A program made the translations under genes and the position numbers. A stretch of DNA of 64,000 bases, from positions 17,339 to 81,338 of the forward strand of contig JAEXUD010000021.1 in assembly GCA_023453025.1 (NCBI GenBank), given 5' to 3'. The DNA comes from Bacillota bacterium. GTDB lineage: Bacteria; Bacillota; Clostridia; Tissierellales; Sedimentibacteraceae. Positions 52,902 through 61,238 of this stretch are shown piece by piece. Below the pieces are notes generated by a model. It made no database searches and was not told the origin of the DNA. It saw only the letters and a program-made list of their open reading frames with translations. Positions within the stretch are counted from its first letter, which is position 1, and each line of letters starts with the position of its first letter.

Positions 52902-53834
52902 TTATTTAGTTTTTATCACTTCTTTGACAGCTTTTATGATGTCTTTTGCTTTCAGATGGTATTTTTCCAATAAATCCTCCGGTTTTCCCGACTCTCCGAA
53001 TGTGTCTGCAACACCGATTCTTTTAACCGGGACAGGGCATGTGTCAGATAGTGTCTCCAGTACTGCACTTCCCAATCCGCCTATTATGCTGTGCTCCTCA
53101 GCTGTAACTATTGCCTTTGTCTCTCTGGCTGCATTAATAATTATATCCTTGTCAATAGGTTTTATTGTGTGTATATTTACTACCCTGGCATTTATTCCTT
53201 CTCCGGAAAGCTCCTCTGAAGCCTTTAATGCTTCCTGAACCATTAATCCTGTTGCTATAATTGTTACGTCATTTCCTTTTTTAAGCTCAACGCCTTTTCC
53301 AAGTTCAAACTTGTAAGATTTATCATACACATCTTCCACTGCCATTCTTCCAAGTCTTATATAAACAGGTCCTGTCATTTCCGCTGCTTTTAGCACCGCT
53401 TGTTCTGCCTCGATGCTGTCTGCAGGGTTTATCACCGTCATATTTGGTATGCCTCTCATCAGGCTTATATCTTCTATAGCCTGGTGTGATGCTCCGTCTT
53501 CTCCTACTGTCAGTCCTGCATGAGTGGCTGCAATTTTTACATTTAATTTGGGATAAGCCACTGTATTTCTTATTATTTCAAACGCTCTTCCTGCCGCAAA
53601 CATTGCAAAGGAGCTTGCGAACGGAATCTTTCCGGCAATTGACATTCCTGCGGCTGTACCGATTAAATCCTGTTCTGCTATTCCTACATTGAAAAATCTT
53701 TCAGGTGCTGCCTTTTTAAATTCTGCTGTCTTTGTGGAGCCTGACAAATCCGCATCCAGTACAACTACATTTGGGTTTTCAGCTGCCAGCTTTTTTAATG
53801 CCTCACCATATGCTTCTCTTGTTGCCTTAGCCAT
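52902..53834 (-). CDS. Transketolase, C-terminal subunit
   Basis: The 310-residue protein has the pyrimidine-binding and C-terminal domains of transketolase: VVLDADLSGSTKTAEF, RFFNVGIAEQDLIGTAAGM in parts (with the catalytic Glu), THAGLTVGEDGASHQAIEDI in parts, and EHSIIGGLGSAVLE. It joins the N-terminal half encoded just before it (1-base overlap) to form the active heterodimer. It transfers two-carbon units between sugar phosphates in the non-oxidative pentose phosphate pathway. It is the last gene of the DUF5693-CsaB-TagA-TalC operon. Confidence 0.94.
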   Translation of the reverse strand: MAKATREAYGEALKKLAAENPNVVVLDADLSGSTKTAEFKKAAPERFFNVGIAEQDLIGTAAGMSIAGKIPFASSFAMFAAGRAFEIIRNTVAYPKLNVKIAATHAGLTVGEDGASHQAIEDISLMRGIPNMTVINPADSIEAEQAVLKAAEMTGPVYIRLGRMAVEDVYDKSYKFELGKGVELKKGNDVTIIATGLMVQEALKASEELSGEGINARVVNIHTIKPIDKDIIINAARETKAIVTAEEHSIIGGLGSAVLETLSDTCPVPVKRIGVADTFGESGKPEDLLEKYHLKAKDIIKAVKEVIKTK

Positions 53835-54646
53835 TATTCACACCCCCCTAATTCGCCCATTGCAGTGCAATATTCTTCATCGTTCGGTGCTTTGCCGTGC
53901 CATGATGCTTTGTCTTCCATAAATGAACATCCTTTGCCTTTTGTTGTATCGGCAATAATAACTGCCGGCTTACCTGTTATGGTTTTTCTTTCTTCAAATG
54001 CTTTTTCCAGCGACTCAAAATCATGTCCGTCGGCTTTAATTACATGCCAGCCGAATGCTTCCCATTTTTTATCGATTGGTTCGACTGTCATAACATCATT
54101 GTTTCTTCCGTCTATCTGAAGCCCGTTGTGGTCAATAACAGCTGTAATATTGTCAAGGTGGTAATGGCTTGCAAGCATTGCAGCTTCCCATATCATTCCT
54201 TCCTGTATCTCGCCGTCTCCCAAAAGAGCAAACACTCTGTTTTTCTTGTTATCAAGCTTGAAGGCAAGAGCCATACCATTGGCAATTGCCAGTCCCTGGC
54301 CTAAGGAGCCTGTTGAAGCTTCAACTCCGGGAAGCTTATTCATATCAGGATGACCTTGAAGTTTAGAGTTTATTTTTCTCAGTGTGTTCATTAAATCCTT
54401 GCTTATAAAGCCTTTTTCCATCAGAGCAGAGTACAGTACCGGCGCTCCGTGGCCTTTTGAAAGCACAAAACGGTCTCTGTTGTCATCTGCAGGATCCTCT
54501 ATATTCATTTCCTTGAAATATAAATATGTAACAATTTCTACTGCTGAAAGCGACCCGCCCGGGTGCCCTGATTTTGCTTCGTGAATCATAGTCAAAATGT
54601 TTCTTCTCATATTTTGGGCTATGACACATAAATTTTCGTGATTCAT
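53834..54646 (-). CDS. Transketolase, N-terminal subunit
   Basis: The 270-residue protein carries the thiamine diphosphate-binding domain: SGHPGGSLSAVEIV, DRFVLSKGHGAPVLYSAL, GSLGQGLAIANGMALAF, and LLGDGEIQEGMIWEAAM...VIDHNGLQIDG, the GDG-to-N pyrophosphate site. Full-length transketolases fuse this with the domains in the next gene; the split form is common in Clostridia and Thermotogae. Spacing to the TalC gene is 9 bases. Confidence 0.94.
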   Translation of the reverse strand: MNHENLCVIAQNMRRNILTMIHEAKSGHPGGSLSAVEIVTYLYFKEMNIEDPADDNRDRFVLSKGHGAPVLYSALMEKGFISKDLMNTLRKINSKLQGHPDMNKLPGVEASTGSLGQGLAIANGMALAFKLDNKKNRVFALLGDGEIQEGMIWEAAMLASHYHLDNITAVIDHNGLQIDGRNNDVMTVEPIDKKWEAFGWHVIKADGHDFESLEKAFEERKTITGKPAVIIADTTKGKGCSFMEDKASWHGKAPNDEEYCTAMGELGGCE

Positions 54647-54655
54647 TATTTCCTC

Positions 54656-55303
54656 CTATCTTTTCGGTACATTCTCCCAGTCCTTTAAAAACTGGTCTAT
54701 TCCTTTGTCTGTCAGCGGATGCTTTGTAAGCTGAACCAATACCTTGAACGGTACGGTGGCTATATCACATCCCAGTCTTGCAGCCTGAGTAACATGTATT
54801 GGATGTCTTATGCTGGCTGCAATAATCTCAGTGTCTATATCATAATTATCAAATATCTCAACAATTTCTGCTATAAGCTCCATGCCGTTACTTCCGATGT
54901 CATCTAATCTTCCCACAAACGGACTGACATATGTAGCTCCTGCTCTGGCAGCCAGAAGAGCCTGGCCCGCAGAAAATATCAGCGTAACATTTGTTTTTAT
55001 ATGTTCCCTGTGAAGAACCTTGACCGCTTTTAATCCTTCGGATGTCATAGGTATCTTAACGATTATATTCTTATGTATCTTGGCTAGCTCGACTGCTTCC
55101 TTTATCATTCCTTCAGAATCAGTGCTGATGACCTCGGCGCTTATAGGGCCGTCAACAATTTGAGTAATTTCTTTTACAACTTCCTCGAATACTTTTCCTT
55201 CTCTTGATATTAAGGATGGGTTTGTTGTTACTCCGCAAATAATCCCCATATCATTCGCTTTGATTATTTCTTCTACATTTGCAGTATCGATAAATAATTT
55301 CAA
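54656..55303 (-). CDS. talC: TalC/MipB-type transaldolase (fructose-6-phosphate aldolase family)
   Basis: The 215-residue protein has the short transaldolase fold: LFIDTANVEEI, CGVTTNPSLIS, IIVKIPMTSEGLKAVKVL (Schiff-base Lys about residue 84), TNVTLIFSAGQALLAARAGA in parts, and FVGRLDDIG. It makes sedoheptulose 7-phosphate or fructose 6-phosphate by dihydroxyacetone transfer. Together with the transketolase pair it completes the non-oxidative pentose phosphate pathway. Its placement between glycosyltransferase and transketolase genes may tie supply of sugar phosphates to wall polymer synthesis; that is inference. Confidence 0.92.
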   Translation of the reverse strand: MKLFIDTANVEEIIKANDMGIICGVTTNPSLISREGKVFEEVVKEITQIVDGPISAEVISTDSEGMIKEAVELAKIHKNIIVKIPMTSEGLKAVKVLHREHIKTNVTLIFSAGQALLAARAGATYVSPFVGRLDDIGSNGMELIAEIVEIFDNYDIDTEIIAASIRHPIHVTQAARLGCDIATVPFKVLVQLTKHPLTDKGIDQFLKDWENVPKR

Positions 55304-55315
55304 TTTCTATCCTCC

Positions 55316-56083
55316 TTATTCTATTACCTTTACAATATTTTTATTGCCGAACAACACCTTGAGCATAAACATTGGCAGCAATATTTGTCTTTTAATCCTT
55401 TTTGGCTCCTTGACAAGTCTGTAAAACCATTCTAAACCAAGCTTTATAAATATGTCAGGAGCTCTCTTAACATGACCGGCAAGGCCGTCAAGCGTACCTC
55501 CGTTGCCGATTATAATTTTTGCATCAATTTTATCCTTATTGTATTCTATCCATTGCTCCTGCTTTTTAGCACCAAAACCCACAAACAGAATATCCGGTTT
55601 AGTTATATTTATTTCTTCAATAACCTTTAACTCTTCCTCATGACCGTTCTTTCCTAAGTGGGTCCCCTGAAAATATCCGTGCTGCGCACCCATAATTTTA
55701 ATATTCGGGTATTCTTCATGGACATTTTTCATTGCGGCTTCAGCTACGCCGGGTTTGCCGCCTATTACGAACAGCCTCAGTCCCTGCTCATTGGCAAGTC
55801 TCAGTAAATTTACAGACAAATCATAGCCTGCCACCTTTTCTTTGAGGGGATGCTTTTTTATTTTTGAAGCATAAATCAGCCCTACGCCGTCAGGAACGTT
55901 TATATCTGATTTATTCATTAAATCCATAAATTCTTCATCATTTTGGCACATCATAACAAATTCCGTGTTAGGAGTATAAATAACATACTGCTCATTGCCG
56001 GCAAGCTTCTTCTCAATTATGCTCATTGCTTCGTTCATTGTTTTGTTGTCGATTCTTACGCCCATAATGTTTAATTTGTCCAT
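55316..56083 (-). CDS. WecG/TagA/CpsF family glycosyltransferase
   Basis: The 255-residue protein has the family signatures MGVRIDNKTMNEA, YTPNTEFVMMC, INVPDGVGLIYASKI (with the catalytic Asp about residue 66), LFVIGGKPGVAE, DILFVGFGAKKQEQWI and GNGGTLDGLAGHVKRAPDIF in parts. TagA enzymes add N-acetylmannosamine to undecaprenyl-linked GlcNAc at the start of wall teichoic acid or secondary wall polymer synthesis. The gene lies 1 base after csaB, supporting a role in making the polymer that CsaB modifies. Confidence 0.93.
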   Translation of the reverse strand: MDKLNIMGVRIDNKTMNEAMSIIEKKLAGNEQYVIYTPNTEFVMMCQNDEEFMDLMNKSDINVPDGVGLIYASKIKKHPLKEKVAGYDLSVNLLRLANEQGLRLFVIGGKPGVAEAAMKNVHEEYPNIKIMGAQHGYFQGTHLGKNGHEEELKVIEEINITKPDILFVGFGAKKQEQWIEYNKDKIDAKIIIGNGGTLDGLAGHVKRAPDIFIKLGLEWFYRLVKEPKRIKRQILLPMFMLKVLFGNKNIVKVIE

Positions 56084-56084
56084 A

Positions 56085-57143
56085 TTATATTTCCTTTAGT
56101 ATTTTATAATTAATCTTTGTAAGCTCCCTTAATTCTTCAACACTCTTTGAAAGTTTCTTTTTCTCTTCGTCTTCATTGTTTATTTTTTCAATAATTTCAT
56201 TATAAAGCAAATCCACATCTATATTGTCAATTCTGCAAGCAACCTTCATATTTACACTGTTTACAAAATGATCAACCTTGTGGTCGTAGGATACCGCAGC
56301 AAACGGAACATTGGCTGCCGCTGCGAATATTAAAGAGTGAAGCCTCACGCCCACTAATACATCCATGCCTTTTATAATATCAAATGCCTGATCTGTTGTC
56401 AGCTTTTCCTTGTAATAAACTGCCTTGTCACCTATGCTCTTTTCCACCTCGTCTATCAGCTCCAGGTCCTCATTGTAATAAAACGGAATGAAGTAGCATT
56501 CGATATTATCATTAATTAATCTTTCTGTCAAAAGGCTTATTTTCTGACTGACCTCTGCATTTTTCCAGTTTCTCAGGGAAAAACAGACTTTTTTTCTTCC
56601 GCTGTGTCTAGATACATAATTTTCTACCGCTCTTAAATTAATTACGGGATCAGTGGATAAGCTTATTTTATTTGTATCCATACCCATTCCTTCAAGAAAA
56701 TCCTTTGAGTGTTTATCCCTGACGGTTATGTAATCAACCAGCCCCAATGTACCTTTCATTGCTTTTTTGCTGTTTTCATTGACTATAGGGCCTATACCCT
56801 GACTGAGCATTATAACCTTGTTGTTCATTATTTTTGCTAGACGTATTAAAAACAAATAGTAATAAATGCTTCTCTTGCTTGTGATATCCTGAAGCAGGCT
56901 TCCTCCGCCAAAAACGAGAGCATCTGATTTCATAAGCTTGCTGACAATTGAAAGCACATTGTATCTGTCAATTGTATCAATATTGTATTTCTTTTTAGTT
57001 GCATTTTTATTGCCCGATAAAACTGTTATATTCTTAATGTCTGTGATTTCCAGAATTTGCTTTATTGCCACTTCCAATATTGCTTCGTCGCCTAAATTTC
57101 CAAATCCGTAATATCCCGCCAACAATATTTTTTTCAATTCCAT
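56085..57143 (-). CDS. csaB: CsaB-type polysaccharide pyruvyl transferase
   Basis: The 352-residue protein starts inside the end of the DUF5693 gene (10-base overlap). It has LLAGYYGFGNLGDEAILEVA in parts, VFGGGSLLQDITSKRS, LSQGIGPI, ISLSTDPVI and the late motif GVRLHSLIFAAAANVPFAAVSYD in parts, ending with the HKVDHFV His block. CsaB adds a ketal-linked pyruvate to a ManNAc of the secondary wall polymer, which creates the ligand of SLH repeats. This makes the giant SLH protein in the same window its likely client. Confidence 0.93.
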   Translation of the reverse strand: MELKKILLAGYYGFGNLGDEAILEVAIKQILEITDIKNITVLSGNKNATKKKYNIDTIDRYNVLSIVSKLMKSDALVFGGGSLLQDITSKRSIYYYLFLIRLAKIMNNKVIMLSQGIGPIVNENSKKAMKGTLGLVDYITVRDKHSKDFLEGMGMDTNKISLSTDPVINLRAVENYVSRHSGRKKVCFSLRNWKNAEVSQKISLLTERLINDNIECYFIPFYYNEDLELIDEVEKSIGDKAVYYKEKLTTDQAFDIIKGMDVLVGVRLHSLIFAAAANVPFAAVSYDHKVDHFVNSVNMKVACRIDNIDVDLLYNEIIEKINNEDEEKKKLSKSVEELRELTKINYKILKEI

Positions 57144-59284
57144 CTCTCCTGAAGTTTTACGTATATTTTATAAATTATATCCATTATTATAACAGCAATA
57201 CAACCTATTACGATTCCGAATCCCAGCGCTATCACAGTTCTGGCAAGGGACAGATATATGGGAGTTCTCAAATGAGAAAATGTGTTTATGACAGAGGATG
57301 TTCCCATGGCTGATGCCAGCATGAAAATTCCCGTAAAAAATTCCGATTTCTTGCCTGCGGCATATACTGCCGCAAAAATCGCAGGAAATGCTATTAAAAA
57401 TTCCTTTGTTCTTGGTCTTGCCAGTAATATATATTCCATAAAATTCCTTGATATCATTTCAATATTTGAAGGCTGCATGTTTGTTTCATGCCCTGTTCTG
57501 GATATATATATATAAGCAGCGACGCCTATAATTCCCGCAATTATCACATAATAAATTTTAATATAATGATTCAATATGTTAATGACTGTATTTACAATAC
57601 TCTTAAACGAACCCTCTCCGTCCTTGTGCATGAAATAAATCAAAAACATTATTGCAAAAATACCAAAAGGCAGAATTTGTGCAAATTTAACTCCTCTGAA
57701 AATATCCATTTCAAGGAAGTACCTCACATCCGCAAGAATGGAATCAACAAATACGGCTCCTGCCAGAGATATGGCTACAGCACCTGATAGAATCACAGTT
57801 GAATAAATTATTATTCTGAGATAATTAAATTTTTCTTTTGATTCAAAAATTTTCTTAATCTGCATCATGAAGAAATAAATTGCAAGCCCCGAAAATGCAA
57901 CAGCAGCTGCAAAGGCAAATCCTTTTTCCGCTAAGCTTCTCATTACCAAAGGAACAAACGCTGCCGGAATACTGAACAAATATAGAAAATTCGCTCTTTT
58001 ATCAGTAATGTTAAACATTTTAATAAACAATAATATCCCGGCTAAAGTTATCCCAAATGCTAAAACAGCCATTCTCTTTGAACCTATGTGAAATTCTTCT
58101 ATAGCTTCAGCTCTTCCAAGCTTTATGTTATGTTCATTAAGTCTGTTTTCAAGACTTGTAAATGTTCTTTCATATTCTGCTTCATCTGTTAAATATTTAA
58201 TGCTTTTCTCTTTTTCAAAAAATGGTTTGAAATAAATAACTCTTATATTTCGTTCTGTTATTGCTCTGAACATTGTATTTTCAATTTCTTCAGCGCCTTC
58301 ATAATTATAGTATTTATTTCTTTGGCGTATGTAATCCCACATGGTGAACATTCTTATGCCGTTATAGCCTGAATCTTCAACCAGGTCATTCAGGCCTTCA
58401 CTGGCCAGATGCTCTCGTTGAGTTGAATTTTCAATCAGGCTTATGGCAATATTCTCTTCATTTACGTAATCCAGAAGTTTATCCTCATTTTCGGGATATC
58501 CCAGTATTTCCTTGCTTCCAACCAGGTATATCCTAGGCTCCAAGCCATACCTTTCGTTTGCTGATTTGTATACATCTGACAATTTTTCATTGTATGTCGG
58601 AAAGTTAATAGGCCTTAATATAACATCCAGGCCTGCATCCTTCACCAGGTTAATTTTAGTATCGTCATAACCGATACCGATATTCATGAGTCTTGAATCA
58701 ACAACATTTTTATATTCATAAACTCCGTCACTCTGAAGATTTATTACTTTTTCAGTTTCACCGTAGTATATATCATCATTTGTACCCTTAAGCACTATGT
58801 AATAAACATTGTCCAATGTATATGTGTCAAAAAATTCCTGACTGTATCTTTCCGCCAATCCTGATTCTATGTAATTATACAGCTCGCTGTTTTCCGTGGT
58901 GACAATTACATCATTACGGCCGATTTCCTTTTTCTCAATCAGAGAAACAATCTCAGAGCTGTAGTCCTTCTGCCAGTCATAGCCTTTTACCAGCTCTGAT
59001 ACAATTTCAGCCTTGAGTGCTTTGCCCTGCTCTATTAAGCGATTTAATGTTTCTTCCTGTATTGCAGCAGACTGAGCTCCATATCCCTTGAACTCTTTAA
59101 GCCAATAGCCTAAATCATGTTCCGAGCTGTCTGCAAATTTTTCCATTTCGTTGTAATCAAGCATAATTTCTGCAGTTGTGTACTGCTTTTCAATTTCCAC
59201 TCTCTGATATATGGTATATACTCCCGCCAGCAGCGAAAAGCAAATTAATAAAATCACTAACCTATCAACTTTAATTAACTTCAT
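57134..59284 (-). CDS. DUF5693 polytopic membrane protein
   Basis: The 716-residue protein starts after AAGGAG and has an N-terminal anchor (about 9-25), a large outer domain (about 30-400: VDSRLMNIGIGYDD, LRPINFPTYNEKLSDVYKSA in parts, GIRMFTMWDYIRQRNKYYNY in parts), and about eight to nine membrane helices in the C-terminal 310 residues. This is the DUF5693 family, which regularly precedes csaB and tagA in Clostridia and is thought to act in wall polysaccharide export or assembly. Its biochemistry is unknown. It heads the operon that ends with transketolase. Confidence 0.88.
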   Translation of the reverse strand: MKLIKVDRLVILLICFSLLAGVYTIYQRVEIEKQYTTAEIMLDYNEMEKFADSSEHDLGYWLKEFKGYGAQSAAIQEETLNRLIEQGKALKAEIVSELVKGYDWQKDYSSEIVSLIEKKEIGRNDVIVTTENSELYNYIESGLAERYSQEFFDTYTLDNVYYIVLKGTNDDIYYGETEKVINLQSDGVYEYKNVVDSRLMNIGIGYDDTKINLVKDAGLDVILRPINFPTYNEKLSDVYKSANERYGLEPRIYLVGSKEILGYPENEDKLLDYVNEENIAISLIENSTQREHLASEGLNDLVEDSGYNGIRMFTMWDYIRQRNKYYNYEGAEEIENTMFRAITERNIRVIYFKPFFEKEKSIKYLTDEAEYERTFTSLENRLNEHNIKLGRAEAIEEFHIGSKRMAVLAFGITLAGILLFIKMFNITDKRANFLYLFSIPAAFVPLVMRSLAEKGFAFAAAVAFSGLAIYFFMMQIKKIFESKEKFNYLRIIIYSTVILSGAVAISLAGAVFVDSILADVRYFLEMDIFRGVKFAQILPFGIFAIMFLIYFMHKDGEGSFKSIVNTVINILNHYIKIYYVIIAGIIGVAAYIYISRTGHETNMQPSNIEMISRNFMEYILLARPRTKEFLIAFPAIFAAVYAAGKKSEFFTGIFMLASAMGTSSVINTFSHLRTPIYLSLARTVIALGFGIVIGCIAVIIMDIIYKIYVKLQERWN

Positions 59285-59395
59285 TTGATCTCCTTTTACA
59301 TTTACCTGATAATTATTAAGTTCAAAATAAAAACATAATCAATAATGCCATGCACAAATAATTAATAAAACTATCTTCTGCAATTAATAATAAAA

Positions 59396-60232
59396 TTATT
59401 TTCTTAGAACGCAGACAACCATTTTTACTAAAAATTCTTTTAACACCGGCAGCTTAGCCGGATATTGGAAAATGCTTCTCAATGGTTCCTCTGAATAGTA
59501 TTCAATGTTAAACCTGCTGTCTTTTAATATTTTATTTGCTCTTTTTATTGTCATTTTATTTATGTAAGAAAAATATTCTGTTCCGTCAGGTTTTTTGCTG
59601 ATTCTGAATTCAATTCTGTCCTTGCCGTCAGGGAGATTTTTTACCAGTTCCTTATACGTTTCTATAAGTGTTTTTTCGCTGAAAAAAACATGTACCCACG
59701 GCATTCCCATAGCATCGCTTAAATGTGCACCATAGGGATGATTGTACGGCGGGAAGTTCAAATACAGTTTCCCATTCTTTTTTAAAATTCTGTAGCATTC
59801 CTCCAGAACCTTTTCAGGTTCGTCCACATGCTCCATGGCATCGTTCATTATTATCGTATCAAAGGTTTCGTCTTCAAATGGAGTCTTAGAAGCATCTGCA
59901 CATACAAATTCAAATTTGTCTTCAAGCTTGTATTCTTTTGCCAGCTGCTCTGCTTCTTTCCTGTATTTTTCAAGGATTTCAACACCAACTATCCTTTTGA
60001 CTCCCTTTGATGCATAGAAAATTGTCTTACCCCCTGCCCCGCAGCCAATATCCAGAACTTCCCTGTCCTTGAACATCTCGTCAACAGTTGTGTGTTTAAG
60101 GTAAAACTTTATAGTATCTATTCCCTTTTCATATTGCCACTGTGCATATGTTTTTTTTCCTTCGTTGTTTAAATTAAAAGGATGTACCGGCAGCTTAAAC
60201 ATTTTATTTACTGTCATACATAATTTCTGCAT
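59396..60232 (-). CDS. Class I SAM-dependent methyltransferase (glycan-type)
   Basis: The 278-residue protein has motif I as VLDIGCGAGGKTIFYA (about 58-72), IVGVEILEKYRKEA, FEFVCADASKTPFEDETFDTIIMNDAMEHV in parts, and RILKKNGKLYLNFPPYNHPYGAHL in parts. This NDAMEHV/FPPYNHPYG wording is typical of methyltransferases found in surface-polysaccharide clusters. It lies upstream of the DUF5693 operon on the same strand with a 111-base gap, so it may have its own promoter. Methylation of a wall glycan is possible. Confidence 0.88.
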   Translation of the reverse strand: MQKLCMTVNKMFKLPVHPFNLNNEGKKTYAQWQYEKGIDTIKFYLKHTTVDEMFKDREVLDIGCGAGGKTIFYASKGVKRIVGVEILEKYRKEAEQLAKEYKLEDKFEFVCADASKTPFEDETFDTIIMNDAMEHVDEPEKVLEECYRILKKNGKLYLNFPPYNHPYGAHLSDAMGMPWVHVFFSEKTLIETYKELVKNLPDGKDRIEFRISKKPDGTEYFSYINKMTIKRANKILKDSRFNIEYYSEEPLRSIFQYPAKLPVLKEFLVKMVVCVLRK

Positions 60233-60377
60233 ATTTTAACCTTCTTCATCAGTTTTTTATTCTTTTGCAATTATATCATTTCAATAGCCCAAATTCAATC
60301 ATTAGTTGTACTTTATGAGTAACACTTACCACTTGTATTATTGGCAAATTATGTTATTTCTTTTCTGTCGATTTGTG

Positions 60378-60406
60378 TTGAATTATTTGTTATTTTAATA
60401 TAAAAT
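60378..60406 (+). promoter_or_regulatory. Promoter of the small secreted protein gene
   Basis: TTGAAT (60378-60383), 17 bases, TAAAAT (60401-60406), about 43 bases before the TTG start codon. Confidence 0.65.
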
Positions 60407-60448
60407 ATCATTACCATTAATAAAGTACATAACAAGGGAGTTGTTATA

Positions 60449-60940
60449 TTGAAAAAAATTCTGATTATAGCAGTGATATTCACATTTGCACTCACCTCTG
60501 TGATTTTTGCCGACCCCGGTGATTCAAGTGATCCTATAGTTGTATTAAGCTATCTTAATGACCGACTGGAGGACTTGATAGATAAATACAGCCTGGACGA
60601 TATTGAAGAAATCAAGGAGCAGGTTGATGAATTAAGTGATTCTTCTGGCACTCCGGGCAGCACAGGCTCCGCAGCGGCACTTGAGGTTGTTGAAATCAAC
60701 GCAGGTGAAAAAATAATAGCAGGAGCAGGAACAGAGCTTATATTAAGAGGCGGAGAAGCTAAAATTATAGGCAGTGAGCTTGGGGGATTGACAAATGTAA
60801 CAATGGGTAAGGATTTTGTTTCGGGAATGGCTGCGGTGGCTAACAATCTGATGATAGTTCCCAGAGACGACGGCAGAGGTGTCTACACAGACAGCTACGC
60901 AATTTTCATGGTCAGAGGTTCGTATGAGATAGTAAAATAA
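60449..60940 (+). CDS. Small secreted protein, conserved C-terminal domain of unknown function
   Basis: The 163-residue protein begins at a TTG preceded by AAGGGAG. It has a signal peptide (about 1-21, ILIIAVIFTFALTSVIFA), a helical acidic stretch (about 30-65), a Gly/Ser linker (SSGTPGSTGSAAA) and a conserved-looking domain (about 80-163: IAGAGTELILRGGEAKIIGS, TNVTMGKDFVSGM, LMIVPRDDGRGV, IFMVRGSYEIV). I have the impression that this domain is common in small secreted Clostridia proteins, but know no function. It is a single gene with its own promoter and terminator. Confidence 0.8.
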   Translation: MKKILIIAVIFTFALTSVIFADPGDSSDPIVVLSYLNDRLEDLIDKYSLDDIEEIKEQVDELSDSSGTPGSTGSAAALEVVEINAGEKIIAGAGTELILRGGEAKIIGSELGGLTNVTMGKDFVSGMAAVANNLMIVPRDDGRGVYTDSYAIFMVRGSYEIVK

Positions 60941-60946
60941 ATAAAA

Positions 60947-60983
60947 AGGCTAATCAGGAACAATCCCGGTTAGCCTGTTTTTT
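60947..60983 (+). terminator. Terminator after the small secreted protein
   Basis: AGGCTAA and TTAGCCT form the stem base, with further pairing inside, followed by TTTTTTATT. A typical intrinsic terminator. Confidence 0.8.
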
Positions 60984-61238
60984 ATTATTTTAATAAGTTC
61001 CCCTAATTCGTGATGTGGATATCAATAATCTCATCGTTAAATACTGTTTTCATATAGTTTATTAAATCATTTATGGTTTTAATCTTCTGATTACTTTGAA
61101 TCCTTTATTTTAATTAAACTATATATTAATATTATTATCTTATGACCATTGTTGCTTTAGTATTTAACTTCCTTAGTTAATCTATTTGCTGATTCTTTAA
61201 AAACTCCTAGGAAAATATTTATGCTTTAGTGCTAGCTA
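60984..61238. other. Intergenic region with a coding-like fragment
   Basis: On the minus strand at 61009-61103 a short stretch reads SNQKIKTINDLINYMKTVFNDEIIDIHITN and stops (given as observed, under 31 residues but split here: SNQKIKTINDLI, NYMKTVFNDEII, DIHITN). It has no start and an in-frame stop just upstream. It may be the tail of a lost gene. Confidence 0.3.
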
